A DNA stretch of 64,000 nt from Acidobacteriota bacterium (GCA_016703965.1 JADJBB010000021.1:1736001-1800000), one strand, 5' to 3'; counted from the first letter of the stretch, positions 7,602 to 17,992 are shown. Notes: generated by a model not told the origin, from the letters alone. Numbers and translations are program-made.

Positions 7602-9458
7602 CTAGCGTTTCTTCTTAACAGCTTTCGGTTCCGGTTCATCGACAGGAACATCTTTCAATATCCTCCCGACCGGATAGATCCCGACCTTTTGATCTAGGAA
7701 ATACGGCGACCGTTCGTAAAAGAACCTGAGCCTTGCTTGCGAGCTTCTTGCAAATGAGGGTTCCAACAAATTGCGGTCGAATTCTTCCTGGAGTTTTGGA
7801 TCTTTTTCGAGCATTTCGCGGGCTAGTTTTTCGAGGATGTAGGCTTCGCCGTATTCTTTTTGTTCGAAGATAGCATTAAAAAAGCCCCAAGAGACGAACG
7901 AATCTGGCCCGCCCGGCTCGAGAAGATGGATCGCTACCGCGGCGGCTTCCTGGTCGAGCGGAACAATGATCGAGCCGGCGAGGTATGTTCGCGTTTCTTT
8001 GTACGGAGTTTGTTTTGCGGCCAGCGTGACGCGGTTTTCGAATGAAGTTGGCGACCATTTTGGCTCGGTCAGCTTATAGCTTTCGACCTCTAGCACCAGC
8101 GCCTTCTTCAGGCGGTCAAATTTGAGCCCGTGAGCGGTGATGACGTCGATTACGTCCTTGTATTGCGGCGGAATGATGTAGGCGAGCGGCGGAGCGGCCG
8201 AGGCAGTTACTTTGCCCTCGTCAAATTTTGGGATCGTGATATTGAGCGGGGCGGTGCCGTAGACGATGCGTTTGGTGTTGGAGATCGTGCTGTCTTCGAG
8301 TTTGTATTCGGTGCCCTTGAAATTGATCTGCGTTGCCTTGTCCGTAACACCTAGCTTGAGCGGGAACTGGCGTTTGTCGTCATATGTTTTGCCGCGTTCG
8401 ACGGTTTGTGTGTCGGCGGTGACGTTGGCGATGAAAAGGCTCGATCTCGCTTTCCCGGCTTCCTCGACGGTGTATCGCAAGATGTCGTAAGTGCCGCGGA
8501 CACGCGATCTATAAGGCTTATAAACGTGCGTTTCGATCAATAATCCGGCACGGTTTCTGAGCGGCGTGTAACCTGTCGCGTATCGCGGCGTGGCGATGAA
8601 TGTCGCGACACCGCTGGTCACTTCGCGGCCGGCGAACTCGACGTAGTGCGTCATCAGATTGCCTTCTTTCTCGACCTTCGGTACTACGTTCCCGTCAAAA
8701 TGCTCGTCCATCCAGGCCTTTATCGACGGCGACGATTCCTGAAAATGAGCGTATTCGTAGGTCAGGTTGTATTGGAATTCGGCGCCGTCGGTGACGTGGC
8801 AATCGATGAAAAGATCGGGCTTCCATTGGTTCCAGAGCTTGAGCCACGCACGTGTTTCGGGGGCGTCGGCCTTCATGTAATCGCGGTTGAGGTTAAGATT
8901 GGTGGCGTTCGCCCGAAAGCCCATTTCCTCGGGGCCGTTCTGATTTATCCGGAGAAAGGCATTGAAATTCTCGTGGCCATCGACGTTGTAGATGGGGATA
9001 AAGAGAATGATCGCGTCCTTGAGCAGATCGATGCGTGTTTTGGTGATAGCGATATCGCGAAGCAAAGCGAGGCCCGCGTCCTTTCCGTCGATCTCGCCGG
9101 CGTGGATACCTGCCTGGATAAAGATGATCGGGCGGCGCGTTCTCTTCGCCCATTTCGGTGAAAATGCGTTGTCTCTCGCCGCGATCAGAAGCGGAATATC
9201 GCGGCCTTCACCGCTCTTGCCGAGGGACTGATAGGTGATCAGGTTCGATGCTTTATCGAGCCGCTTGGCGAACGCTATCGTTTCGTCGTATCGCCAAGTT
9301 TGTTTGTAATCAGTCGATTCCGCCTTGGTTTGCCACTCGGGCGGGATATTTCCGTGGTCGCTTTGAGCCATCATCGATGAGGCTGCACAAAGCGAGAGGA
9401 CGAGGACGACAAGTCTAAGAGCAAAAAAAGAGCCATGAGAAACCGCACGTTCAAACAT
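7602..9458 (-). CDS. Secreted M14-family zinc carboxypeptidase
   Basis: The 618-residue protein starts with a signal peptide (LRLVVLVLSLCAASSMMAQS). Its M14 catalytic domain shows the zinc ligands HAGE within IQAGIHAGEIDGKDAG (residues about 115-130) and DLFIDCHVTDG (residues about 215-225). These enzymes remove C-terminal residues or cleave amide bonds of peptides outside the cytoplasm. The C-terminal 250 residues form a further region typical of the large M14 proteins of Acidobacteriota and Bacteroidota. A basic tail (KAVKKKR) ends it. Confidence 0.9.
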   Translation of the reverse strand: MFERAVSHGSFFALRLVVLVLSLCAASSMMAQSDHGNIPPEWQTKAESTDYKQTWRYDETIAFAKRLDKASNLITYQSLGKSGEGRDIPLLIAARDNAFSPKWAKRTRRPIIFIQAGIHAGEIDGKDAGLALLRDIAITKTRIDLLKDAIILFIPIYNVDGHENFNAFLRINQNGPEEMGFRANATNLNLNRDYMKADAPETRAWLKLWNQWKPDLFIDCHVTDGAEFQYNLTYEYAHFQESSPSIKAWMDEHFDGNVVPKVEKEGNLMTHYVEFAGREVTSGVATFIATPRYATGYTPLRNRAGLLIETHVYKPYRSRVRGTYDILRYTVEEAGKARSSLFIANVTADTQTVERGKTYDDKRQFPLKLGVTDKATQINFKGTEYKLEDSTISNTKRIVYGTAPLNITIPKFDEGKVTASAAPPLAYIIPPQYKDVIDVITAHGLKFDRLKKALVLEVESYKLTEPKWSPTSFENRVTLAAKQTPYKETRTYLAGSIIVPLDQEAAAVAIHLLEPGGPDSFVSWGFFNAIFEQKEYGEAYILEKLAREMLEKDPKLQEEFDRNLLEPSFARSSQARLRFFYERSPYFLDQKVGIYPVGRILKDVPVDEPEPKAVKKKR

Positions 9459-9488
9459 GGCTCGATTATACAGTCGAATCGGTTAAAG

Positions 9489-10268
9489 TTATTTCTCCAA
9501 GCTCAAATACAGAAAAATACCGCGTTCGCCACGACTGGGGCCGACGCCGAGTGGAACGCCGATCCCGGGCACGATCTGCAGGCCGCTCTTCATATTCCAC
9601 GCCCAGCGGATGGCGGGATTGATGAGCAGGCTGTATTCGGATTCGGTGCGGTTACGGCCGATGACCTTTTCGTTGTAATTCCAAACCGTTTCGACGAGGA
9701 CGTTGAAGTTCGTTTTGGCGAGAAAAACCGTACTCTGGCCAAGGTTGAAACCCTTGGTGTTCGCTTTTTCACCGGTAACGCTTCGGGCTTTCGGGATGAA
9801 AGTCGTTCCGGCGTTCCAGTGAGTGACGAATTTCTTTGAATGGGTGACTGAAACCGGAAGATTGAATTGAAATCCTAACGCCCCGCTGCCGGTTTCGCGG
9901 CGATAGCTGCCGGTCGGCAGGATTAGCGAAAAACGCGGTGCGACAGCGACCTTGTCCTCTTCCTTGAGCCCGGCCATCTGATAGCGATAATTGACGTAAG
10001 TATCGCCAAATCTGGTCGTGCCGTCGTTCCGATTTACGTTGATCGTATAGCTGAACTGATGCTGCTGCTTCTTGATCGGCATTTCGTTGGTGAAGCTGTA
10101 GGCGAAATTGCCGCCGCGTTCGCGGTGAAAGGTTTGGATGTATTGGATCACGCCTTTTTCCTGGTTATAGGCTTCTTCCAGGAGAAAGCTGTTGTCCTCG
10201 ATAGGCTTCTGGGCACAGACAACGAGTGCCCCCAAAAGAAGGGTGAATGCTATTCGAATTGTTTTCAT
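9489..10268 (-). CDS. Putative outer-membrane transporter-like beta-barrel protein
   Basis: The 259-residue product begins MKTIRIAFTLLLGALVVCAQ, a signal peptide, and then shows alternating hydrophobic and aromatic strands (FAYSFTNEMPIKKQQHQFSY, DTYVNYRYQMAG, PRFSLILPTGSYRRE). This is typical of the proteins annotated as MetA-pathway-of-phenol-degradation transporters (PF13557-like). The frame is open upstream to 10355 but the signal peptide fixes the ATG at 10268. It is convergent with nothing and shares its strand with the flavoprotein gene upstream. Confidence 0.65.
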   Translation of the reverse strand: MKTIRIAFTLLLGALVVCAQKPIEDNSFLLEEAYNQEKGVIQYIQTFHRERGGNFAYSFTNEMPIKKQQHQFSYTINVNRNDGTTRFGDTYVNYRYQMAGLKEEDKVAVAPRFSLILPTGSYRRETGSGALGFQFNLPVSVTHSKKFVTHWNAGTTFIPKARSVTGEKANTKGFNLGQSTVFLAKTNFNVLVETVWNYNEKVIGRNRTESEYSLLINPAIRWAWNMKSGLQIVPGIGVPLGVGPSRGERGIFLYLSLEK

Positions 10269-10302
10269 TACCTGATATTTTCCTACGAGCGGGTCTTGCT
10301 CG

Positions 10303-10968
10303 TCAATTTTGGCGTTTGCGTTTGATGTTTTGGACGTAGCCAGGAATTTCGGCATCGGTTCGCATTCGATTGTCAGCTATCGGGATCCCGGGTTCGAGGG
10401 ACATTGGCAGAACGCCGGCCCAGATGTCGAGATCGTAATCTTCTTCATCATCGACAGGCGGGCCGGTGCGGATCTTTGCCGAAGCTTCTACTATTGGAAG
10501 CCTGAGAACGCTGGTGGCCTTAAGTTCCTGCTTTGTTGGCGGACGGACATCGTTCCAGCGATCTGCGATGATGTGTTCCGAGATCGCGAATAGAGCGTTG
10601 TTTTTCTCTTCATCGTTTGTAACGAGCTCTGCCTTTCCGAGGATGACGACCGAGCGGTAGTTCATCGAGTGATGAAACGCCGACCGTGCGAGGACAAGCC
10701 CGTCGAGGATCGTCACAGTCACGCAAACATCCACGCCGCCGCTCAGATCTCTGAGCATCCGGCTCGCAGCCGAACCATGGATATAAAGGTGCTCGCCAAC
10801 GCGGCCGTAACCCGTGGGAATAACATACGGCTGCCCGTCCACAGCGAAACCGACGTGGCAGATAAACGCTTCGTCGAGGATCGCGTTAATTGTGTCTCGC
10901 TCATAGTTTCCGCGTTTTGGGATGCGTTTTACTCGGGTTCTCTGGGTCTTCTCTATCGGCTTGCTCAT
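10303..10968 (-). CDS. PNPOx-like FMN-binding split-barrel protein (NimA group)
   Basis: The 221-residue protein has the flavin-binding split-barrel pattern of the pyridoxamine-phosphate-oxidase-related family: RGNYERDTINAILDEAFICH, GQPYVIPTGYGRVGEHLYIH, GSAASRMLRDL, then SMNYRSVVILGKAELV. Relatives include NimA-type nitroimidazole reductases and general flavin reductases. The ATG at 10968 is preferred because the frame upstream codes nothing family-like. It faces away from the operon starting at 11238. Confidence 0.82.
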   Translation of the reverse strand: MSKPIEKTQRTRVKRIPKRGNYERDTINAILDEAFICHVGFAVDGQPYVIPTGYGRVGEHLYIHGSAASRMLRDLSGGVDVCVTVTILDGLVLARSAFHHSMNYRSVVILGKAELVTNDEEKNNALFAISEHIIADRWNDVRPPTKQELKATSVLRLPIVEASAKIRTGPPVDDEEDYDLDIWAGVLPMSLEPGIPIADNRMRTDAEIPGYVQNIKRKRQN

Positions 10969-11168
10969 AGTCTTAAATGTTAGCGCGAGGAGGAAGAATT
11001 TCTCGAGGAGCCGCGAAAAAACTCTCACTCAGCGTGATGAAATTTTAGCTGAGCCGATCCATCTACTTCGGCGAAGCTCGAAGTGTCCTACTCTCAACAG
11101 TTGCGAAGAGCAGGCGAAATCCATATACACGGCACACCGATTGCGCGCGTAATAGATGATTATGTCAC

Positions 11169-11182
11169 TTGATTTCTATCAA
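11169..11182. promoter_or_regulatory. Perfect FNR-type box TTGAT-N4-ATCAA
   Basis: TTGATttctATCAA is an exact match to the FNR/CRP-superfamily anaerobox consensus. It lies 56 bases upstream of the ATG of the giant gene at 11238, which is preceded by GGGAGG at 11228-11233. It could place the secreted-protein operon under oxygen or redox control, but no FNR homologue is seen in the window and the promoter itself is not evident. Confidence 0.5.
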
Positions 11183-11237
11183 AGTTTTTTTTTGGCGCCC
11201 GATCATCGGTATTTCCTCATGGAATGAGGGAGGTTTT

Positions 11238-14200
11238 ATGAAAGCCACACGTCTAATTAGCAGTTTACTCACGATCCTTCTCGCTTACTCTCTCGTCATT
11301 ACTTCCGCAGTCAAGATCCCACCGGAGCCAGCTCGTTCAATAAATCAGGATCCAGCAAATGCGGCCGGCGAACTTCTTGTTACGGAAGAGCCGGCCGAAC
11401 TATTTCCAGGCACCAACGGGCCGTATCAGGAAGGGCTTGATGTCGCGACCAAGAATTTTCTAAAAGGACTCTCAGGAACGCGGTTCGAGGTCGCGATGAG
11501 CGTGATCCAGACCGTAAATAAGGCCGGGGGAAAAGTGGTTTTTGTCGGAAGCTGGATCAGCGGCAAGAATTTTGTCGATCCGCTGCTTGGCGGAACGTCC
11601 GATTTTGATATGCGGGTGGTTTTTGAGGGCAGCCCAGAGCTCGCGAAGGCTAAATACAACCAACTGCGACGAGAGATCACGAGCCAGATCAATCAGCGGT
11701 TCGGCCCGCAGGCTGCTAAGGTGCTGAGCAGCACGAATCTTTATCCGCCGGAGTCGATCCTCAACGGGATCGATGATGCCGCCGAAGCCCTGGAAAAATT
11801 GGCCGCGGAAGGAATCAACCCTAATCTCGGGGGAGCGATCACTGAAGGGCTGTGGGGAAAAGGAGCAAAAGCGTTTAGAGATGCGTATGAGGCACAGGCA
11901 GGACGCGTGATCTGGAAGGAAGGCAATCTGATCCGCTCAGGAATTGCCGATCTGCTGCCCGGGCTTGAGAATGCCGGGATCTATACGATCGAAGGTTCGG
12001 GAAACACGTCGCTTCAATTCGTTGAAAAGGTCGAGAATGCTCTCAAGGCCGGCGACACCAAAAGTGCGGCAAAGAGCCTCGATCGCCTACGCAAAATGAT
12101 GAAAAAGGGCCGAGATCTCGGCCGGTTTGGTGAGGCGAGCTATCTCGATGACGTTTTGCGGGAATGCTGCCAGTCTTTGCAGCTCGTCAATGGTAAAGAG
12201 ACCCTTGTGATGGATCTCAAAAAAGCTGCCGAGGAGCTTGCAAAACCAAGCGTAAGAGAAGGCCTGGGCAATAGCCTTCGAAGGGCGAAGATAGAGGCAG
12301 AACTATTGATCCGTTGGGCAACCGAAACAAATCCACAGATCCTGAAGGTAATACGCGAGATGCTGCAGGTCGGGTCGGGAAAGTGGACACGTGTAATTGA
12401 GACATTCCTGCATTATGGCGGCCGAGTCGCTGAGATCGGCGGTAAGGTTCGTTGGGATCTCGCTCTAAAAGGATTTTTTGGTTTTTTGGTGGTCTTGCAG
12501 GCCGGGGATTATCTGAAAAAGGCCACGCAGGCTGATCTTGAAGGTTTGATCCAGAATATCCTGCTCGACGCGACCTTCATGGTCTCGGCGAAATTTGTAA
12601 TCGGATTCGTGCCGTTGATCTTGAAAGCGATCATGGATGATGCGATCGCGGCCGGCTATAACATTGTCACCGCCCAACAGGAATGCCGCGATCTCATCGC
12701 GGGTATTTATGAGGTGAAAGGGCGAGAATCGCTCGATGTAAATCAGCGAACAGAACGAAGCATCGAGCAACTCGCGACGCTTTATACAGACGAATCGAAA
12801 GTACTCGAGGTCGTTGCCGTACACGCCAGAAATGCGTCCGTTCGAAACGACAAAGCCGATCCGGAGATCGAGCGAATCCTTAATGATAAATGCGGCCCCG
12901 AGATAGTCAGCCGATGGCGAACCCGCCGCATTGAGCTGATCGCAGACGCGATCGACGTACTGAAGAAGGTCGAAAGCGATTTTAATGCGAGCAGCCTGAT
13001 CGCCAACGCGGATCCGGAAGAAGTGACGCTTGTTCCGGATCAGGAAAGTGAGGTCAACGTAAAGGCTACATTTGTGGGCAGTTCCGAAAATATTCGGAAG
13101 GGACTGGCAGAATTTGAAAAAAGGATGCGGCTTCTCGGTGGTCAGGACAAACTGGTTGCCGTCGAAACCACGCAAGTTTATCGATGGAAGCCTTTCAACC
13201 TGACCGAGCAAGAGACCTGGTCGCCGGTTCTTCCGATCTTTGCAGCGGAAAAGGCTTCGAGGAAATTCAAATTCACCGGAGACACCGTCAAGATGCTCCG
13301 GTTTGAATACGAATTGATCATCGATGTGAAAACGATCGCTGATGACGTACTAAGTGCTAAAGCAGAACTTGATAAACAGCTAACGAAATCAGTTCCTTTC
13401 AATATCATCGTTCACCGGCAATCGGGAGGGCTCGATATCGGCGTTTCGCCGAACCCTGAGCCGGAAAAAACAATTACGCTGACCGCGATCCTTGATGACG
13501 ATCTTAAAAAGCTCAAAGACCTCAGACTTGCCTGGACCGACCTGACCGCAGGCGGCGCTAGAGCGGGCGATTCGTTCTCGTTTACGCTTCCGGAAAACAG
13601 CTCCAAAAACGTACGCCTCGAGGCGTTTTCCAAGGTTAACGGCGTCGAAGTTAAGGTCGCCGAAACCGCAAAGACCGTAAGCGTCGGTAAAAAAGAAACG
13701 AAACCTTCGCCAACCCCGACGCCCGAGGATCAGGTGATCGATACGCGGAAACTGAGTTTCGCCGGTAGCGTTCCCGGCATTTGGGATGGTGGAAACAACC
13801 CGCAGGGTTTCGATCTGGCACGGCAGCAGGCAAAAACCAAGACGCCCGGCGAATGCCAGTGGGAAGCTCAGGTGCATTCCGAGGTGTGGGGAAAGATCAA
13901 TCCGTCATTTGCTCCTCGAACGGCTGCCGAGATATCTCAAAAGATCGATGACCTTGTCGCCGACGCAAAGCGGTGGGGATTTACATTGAAGGTCCGAAGC
14001 TACGCGATCGGCGACTTCAAGGGACAATTTGTCGATTCGTCAGTCAAGTTCTCTAACGGCGCATGGGTTGGATATGGATATAACGCGGACGGTGTGCAAG
14101 CTTACGGCCGCGGTTGGGCGATCAAGGGACGCGATGTCGTCGAGGTCGGTTATAACGCCGGGGGCTCAGGATGCTGGACGAACGTTGACCGCGGATTTCT

Positions 14201-17200
14201 CGAGGCTCATACCGCCTCTGCTCAGGCAGAGGCGATCGGGATCGTGAACAGTCTCGCACTCGTTGAGAAAGGCGAATTCAAAAAAATACCTTACACCGGG
14301 CCGAAACTCGATGGTTCGGACCTGCCGAAAGTCACGTTTTCACCGCCATCGCTCGAAAAGCTAAAGGTCGGCGAATCCGCCCGTGTGACAGTGATGGTCG
14401 AAAACGCCAAAGCAGAAGATTCGCCATTCAAATACAGCTGGGGTGGTGTCTTCGAAGGGAAACCGGAAACCTCGCGAGATGTTGCGACGGTTACGGTCAA
14501 GGCAGCAAAGCCCGGCAAATTCCCTCTGTCAGTTGGCGTCGAGGGAAACCGGTACTTTCTCGGTTCCGCTTATCTCGAATACGAAGTCGCCGACTACAAG
14601 GCGATCATCAAGCAGGATAAGCCGAACACGCGAAAGGTCGCGGTCGGAACACCGGTCACTTTCTCAGCACAGATCTTATCTAGCGGTGCTCCGGCGAGCG
14701 GCAATTTTGTTTACCAATGGCAGCCGAATCCCGAGGTCACATTTGATCCGGTCGAGGGGCCTAAAAATAGTGCCATTGCGACCTTTAACCGTCCAGGAGT
14801 GACGAAAGTTTGGGTTACGGTCTTTGAGAAAAAGGGCCAGGTACTGGTTCCTCTCGCTGAGGCCGATCAAATCGAGGTCGAGGTCGTAAATCCGGAACTG
14901 AAGGTGATTTTCGCACCGGCAAAAGGATTTATCGGTAACGAGATCAAAGCTCGAGTCGAGGTTACTCCGGCGGAATTGAAAGATATCGACTTCCGCTGGC
15001 AAATATCCGCGAACGGCAGACAGACGTTCGAATCGCAGGATAAGCGCGAGGTCACGTTCATTCCACAGAATGCCGAGCCAATCACCGTAACTGTCAGGGC
15101 TCGTGTTCCAGGCAAGGGCGACGATCTAGGAGAGAAATCGGCCACTTTTACTGCCGATAAATACGACGTCAAGGTAAATGTACTTGGACCGGAAGGCCCG
15201 AAACCGCAGATATGGAGGGAAGGCGTTGGGCTGGTGCCGCTGGAGAAGGGAATTGCCGTTCACCAGTTTGTCGGAATGCGGGCAGAAGTCACACCGGCCG
15301 TCGAAGCTGCTCGTTATGAATGGACGGTCAATGAGGACACGCATTTTGAAAGTAATAACATTTCACAGCAGATCCGGCTCTCTCGCAGCCAGGTTGGAAC
15401 CGGCGTTGCAACCGTGATCGTTCGCGACAAGAATGGGATCGAGCTTGGGCGTGCGAGCAACTCGTTCGATGTTTCCGTTTCTCAGGCAGATCTGGATCAG
15501 AGGCCGAAAGCGACTCCTACCCCGACGCCAAAGCCGACGCCTAAACCGACGCCGGTGGTAATCACTGCGTCAAAATTTGCGACGAAGCTTATTCAGGGCG
15601 AACCAATGTCCGGCGAAGCCCGCGAAACGCAGGGGCCGAGAGGGAATCGAACGTGGCCATTCACGCTGCGGATAACAAGTTACGATCCGGCGACAGGTCT
15701 GGTAGTTGGAGAGATCACGTGGCCGAGCCTGCAATCGGTCAATCGGGTCCGCGGCAATTTTTCAGGGAACACACTGGCTCTTACCGAGACCGAAGCGATA
15801 AAAGCCGGCAGTGCCCACTTGAATGTCGGCTATACGATCGTCATTTCCGAAAGCGGAGCAACCGGCAAATACAGTGATCATGCTGATAACACCGAAGGCA
15901 CTGTGAGGATGCCTGCGTCGGCAGAGACAGAGCCCGGTGACTCAGCCGGAACCGCGATCAAACAGGGCGACACTCTGTATGACAGCGGAAAATACAAGGA
16001 AGCGATCGATTCCTACAACAAAGCTCTCGCGGCAGATCCAAATTCCGCTGCGGCTTATGCCGGCCGCTGTCTGGCAAAACGAAGTTTGCAGGATAATGCC
16101 GGAGCTCTGGCTGATTGTAATCAGGCTCTGAAGCTTGACCCTAACAACGCTAGTGCCTATCGCGGACGCAGCATGATCAAGCGGGGAAATAATGACCTGC
16201 AAGGTGCTCTTTATGATGCGACCCGGGCCATTCAGATCGATCCGAACGATTACCGGGCATATCTGACCCGGGGACTCGCGAAAGATGCGTTAAAGGACTA
16301 CGCCGGTGCCGCCGCCGACTACGACCGTTCACTCCAGATAAATCCGAATTATCCGAACGGATACTCGTATCGTGGTTTGACGCGGATCAATCTCGGGGAT
16401 TACCGCGGAGCACTGTCGGATCTGGATCGATATATTTCTCTCAATCCTACGAGCAGCACTTCTTACAACAACCGGGGTATCGCAAAAGAACGACTGGGCG
16501 ATATTCCCGGCGCAATTGCCGACTACGAAAAAGCGATCGCTCTAGATCCTAACAACGAGACCGCCAAGAGGAACCTTGGGATCATGAAGGCGAATGCCGG
16601 CGGTGGCGGTGTTAAGAAGGAGAGCGGTGTATTGGACCTGTCGGGCGAGCGGTGGAACTGGTTCGATCCGAGGGCCGATGCTTCATACGAAACCTCGGGC
16701 GGCAACATCATTATTCGGGCGCCGAAGGGCAATGACCTCTGGCCGGCAACGAATTTTGATGCTCCGCGATTAACGAAGGAAGTTACAGGTGATTTCACAC
16801 TTCAAACCCGACTGCGCGGAATTTGGAGCTTTGACTACAATGGCTCGGGTTTGACAGTACACGTCGGGCGGACAAGCGTTGTTCGATTCGAACGCGGTAT
16901 TAACGGTTTTGGAAATTCCGGCCAGCATATCAACTTTTCGGCATTTGTGGACGGGCGGGAGACGGGTCGGGCGCAAATTATGTTCTCGAATAATGATCTT
17001 TACCTTCGGTTAATAAGGCGAGGCGATCAGTTCACCGGCTATGTCAGTATTGATGGAGCATCGTGGCAGCGAGTTGGGGAAGTTACGGCTCATTTGCCTG
17101 AAACGGTGAATGCGGGCCTGGTTTTGATCAATGAATACAACAACAATACGTTCCAGACGACATTTTCGGAGTTCAAACTATTCCAGGACTCGGCGTCAGG

Positions 17201-17939
17201 TTTTGATCCGAGGCCTGGCTTGTATCGCACACCAAGCAGCGGACTAACCTACGAAATATCAGCCATTACCGCAAACACATTGCGGTTGCGGCAATGGCAG
17301 ACGACGACCCCTGAGCCTCCGTCGAGAGGCGGTGATTTCTACAATGCCGGGACGGCCACCTTGCTCGGCGATGGTATCACGTGGCGTGCGAGAAATCGCG
17401 ACGTTGAGGGATATTGCTGCGGCAATAATGTTGATTTCGAGTTCCAGTTCCTTTCGCCAACGAGCTTCAAGGGAATTCGTTATCGATTATGGCCATTGGG
17501 CAGTCCCGCACCGGGACCGAATGATGGCTGGCAGGCTCTATCTCCAGATGAATTTCGTCTTGTCGGAGCCGTTCGCCGCGCCAGCCCCACAACCGACCGG
17601 GGGGGGGGGCCCCGGGCGCAGGGGCCGGGCCGGGGGGGGGGGGGGGCCCGGCCCCCCCCCCCCCGGCCGGAGGAGGAAAAACCCCCCGGGCGGAAAACCC
17701 CCCGGGGGGGGGGACCGCGGCCCCCCGCCGACCACCGGGGGGGCGCCGCGGGGGGGGGGCGCCCCCCCCCCCCCCCCGCCGGGCCCCGCCGGGGGGGGGG
17801 GCGGGGGGGGGGGAGAGGGGGGGAAAAGGGGGGGGGGACCCCCCGCGGGGGGGGGCGGGGCGGCAGCAATATCCTTGGGAACTCGACCTCACGCCAACGC
17901 CGGGTGCTGCACCTACGCCAAGGCCAACGCCGGGCGTAA
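11238..17939 (+). CDS. Giant secreted multidomain protein (Ig/PKD-like, TPR, concanavalin-like), frame broken near its 3' end
   Basis: Starting at the ATG after GGGAGGTTTT, the protein has a signal peptide (MKATRLISSLLTILLAYSLV). An alpha/beta region follows with an NTase-like GGTSDFDMRVVF near residue 118, then a long helical region. A first PT-rich linker lies near residue 824. Several Ig/PKD-like beta domains fill residues about 1020-1410, and a second linker (ATPTPTPKPTPKPTP) lies near 1425. Six TPR repeats follow at about 1573-1785, then a DUF1349-like concanavalin fold at about 1796-1988. The real frame is lost in a G/C homopolymer island from 17598, so residues after about 2120 are spurious. 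The intended protein almost certainly continues into 17993-18673. It is probably a secreted adhesin or scaffold; I cannot name a function. Confidence 0.8.
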   Translation: MKATRLISSLLTILLAYSLVITSAVKIPPEPARSINQDPANAAGELLVTEEPAELFPGTNGPYQEGLDVATKNFLKGLSGTRFEVAMSVIQTVNKAGGKVVFVGSWISGKNFVDPLLGGTSDFDMRVVFEGSPELAKAKYNQLRREITSQINQRFGPQAAKVLSSTNLYPPESILNGIDDAAEALEKLAAEGINPNLGGAITEGLWGKGAKAFRDAYEAQAGRVIWKEGNLIRSGIADLLPGLENAGIYTIEGSGNTSLQFVEKVENALKAGDTKSAAKSLDRLRKMMKKGRDLGRFGEASYLDDVLRECCQSLQLVNGKETLVMDLKKAAEELAKPSVREGLGNSLRRAKIEAELLIRWATETNPQILKVIREMLQVGSGKWTRVIETFLHYGGRVAEIGGKVRWDLALKGFFGFLVVLQAGDYLKKATQADLEGLIQNILLDATFMVSAKFVIGFVPLILKAIMDDAIAAGYNIVTAQQECRDLIAGIYEVKGRESLDVNQRTERSIEQLATLYTDESKVLEVVAVHARNASVRNDKADPEIERILNDKCGPEIVSRWRTRRIELIADAIDVLKKVESDFNASSLIANADPEEVTLVPDQESEVNVKATFVGSSENIRKGLAEFEKRMRLLGGQDKLVAVETTQVYRWKPFNLTEQETWSPVLPIFAAEKASRKFKFTGDTVKMLRFEYELIIDVKTIADDVLSAKAELDKQLTKSVPFNIIVHRQSGGLDIGVSPNPEPEKTITLTAILDDDLKKLKDLRLAWTDLTAGGARAGDSFSFTLPENSSKNVRLEAFSKVNGVEVKVAETAKTVSVGKKETKPSPTPTPEDQVIDTRKLSFAGSVPGIWDGGNNPQGFDLARQQAKTKTPGECQWEAQVHSEVWGKINPSFAPRTAAEISQKIDDLVADAKRWGFTLKVRSYAIGDFKGQFVDSSVKFSNGAWVGYGYNADGVQAYGRGWAIKGRDVVEVGYNAGGSGCWTNVDRGFLEAHTASAQAEAIGIVNSLALVEKGEFKKIPYTGPKLDGSDLPKVTFSPPSLEKLKVGESARVTVMVENAKAEDSPFKYSWGGVFEGKPETSRDVATVTVKAAKPGKFPLSVGVEGNRYFLGSAYLEYEVADYKAIIKQDKPNTRKVAVGTPVTFSAQILSSGAPASGNFVYQWQPNPEVTFDPVEGPKNSAIATFNRPGVTKVWVTVFEKKGQVLVPLAEADQIEVEVVNPELKVIFAPAKGFIGNEIKARVEVTPAELKDIDFRWQISANGRQTFESQDKREVTFIPQNAEPITVTVRARVPGKGDDLGEKSATFTADKYDVKVNVLGPEGPKPQIWREGVGLVPLEKGIAVHQFVGMRAEVTPAVEAARYEWTVNEDTHFESNNISQQIRLSRSQVGTGVATVIVRDKNGIELGRASNSFDVSVSQADLDQRPKATPTPTPKPTPKPTPVVITASKFATKLIQGEPMSGEARETQGPRGNRTWPFTLRITSYDPATGLVVGEITWPSLQSVNRVRGNFSGNTLALTETEAIKAGSAHLNVGYTIVISESGATGKYSDHADNTEGTVRMPASAETEPGDSAGTAIKQGDTLYDSGKYKEAIDSYNKALAADPNSAAAYAGRCLAKRSLQDNAGALADCNQALKLDPNNASAYRGRSMIKRGNNDLQGALYDATRAIQIDPNDYRAYLTRGLAKDALKDYAGAAADYDRSLQINPNYPNGYSYRGLTRINLGDYRGALSDLDRYISLNPTSSTSYNNRGIAKERLGDIPGAIADYEKAIALDPNNETAKRNLGIMKANAGGGGVKKESGVLDLSGERWNWFDPRADASYETSGGNIIIRAPKGNDLWPATNFDAPRLTKEVTGDFTLQTRLRGIWSFDYNGSGLTVHVGRTSVVRFERGINGFGNSGQHINFSAFVDGRETGRAQIMFSNNDLYLRLIRRGDQFTGYVSIDGASWQRVGEVTAHLPETVNAGLVLINEYNNNTFQTTFSEFKLFQDSASGFDPRPGLYRTPSSGLTYEISAITANTLRLRQWQTTTPEPPSRGGDFYNAGTATLLGDGITWRARNRDVEGYCCGNNVDFEFQFLSPTSFKGIRYRLWPLGSPAPGPNDGWQALSPDEFRLVGAVRRASPTTDRGGGPRAQGPGRGGGGARPPPPRPEEEKPPGRKTPRGGGPRPPADHRGGAAGGGRPPPPPAGPRRGGGRGGGRGGEKGGGTPRGGGRGGSNILGNSTSRQRRVLHLRQGQRRA
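17598..17862. other. G/C homopolymer island, probable assembly artefact
   Basis: About 265 bases consist almost only of long G and C runs with a few A, unlike anything else here except 18848-19011. Coding frames on either side do not match: frame 3 (the giant protein) enters and frame 2 (its C-terminal part) leaves. The flanks encode proline-rich linker (PAPQPT before, TPTPGAAPTPRPTPG after), so a Pro/Thr repeat linker has probably been replaced or corrupted here. Confidence 0.75.
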
Positions 17940-17992
17940 GCCTGCCTCAGGGAACGGAGAGAGTAATTTTCAAGAACACCAATATCGGCGGA

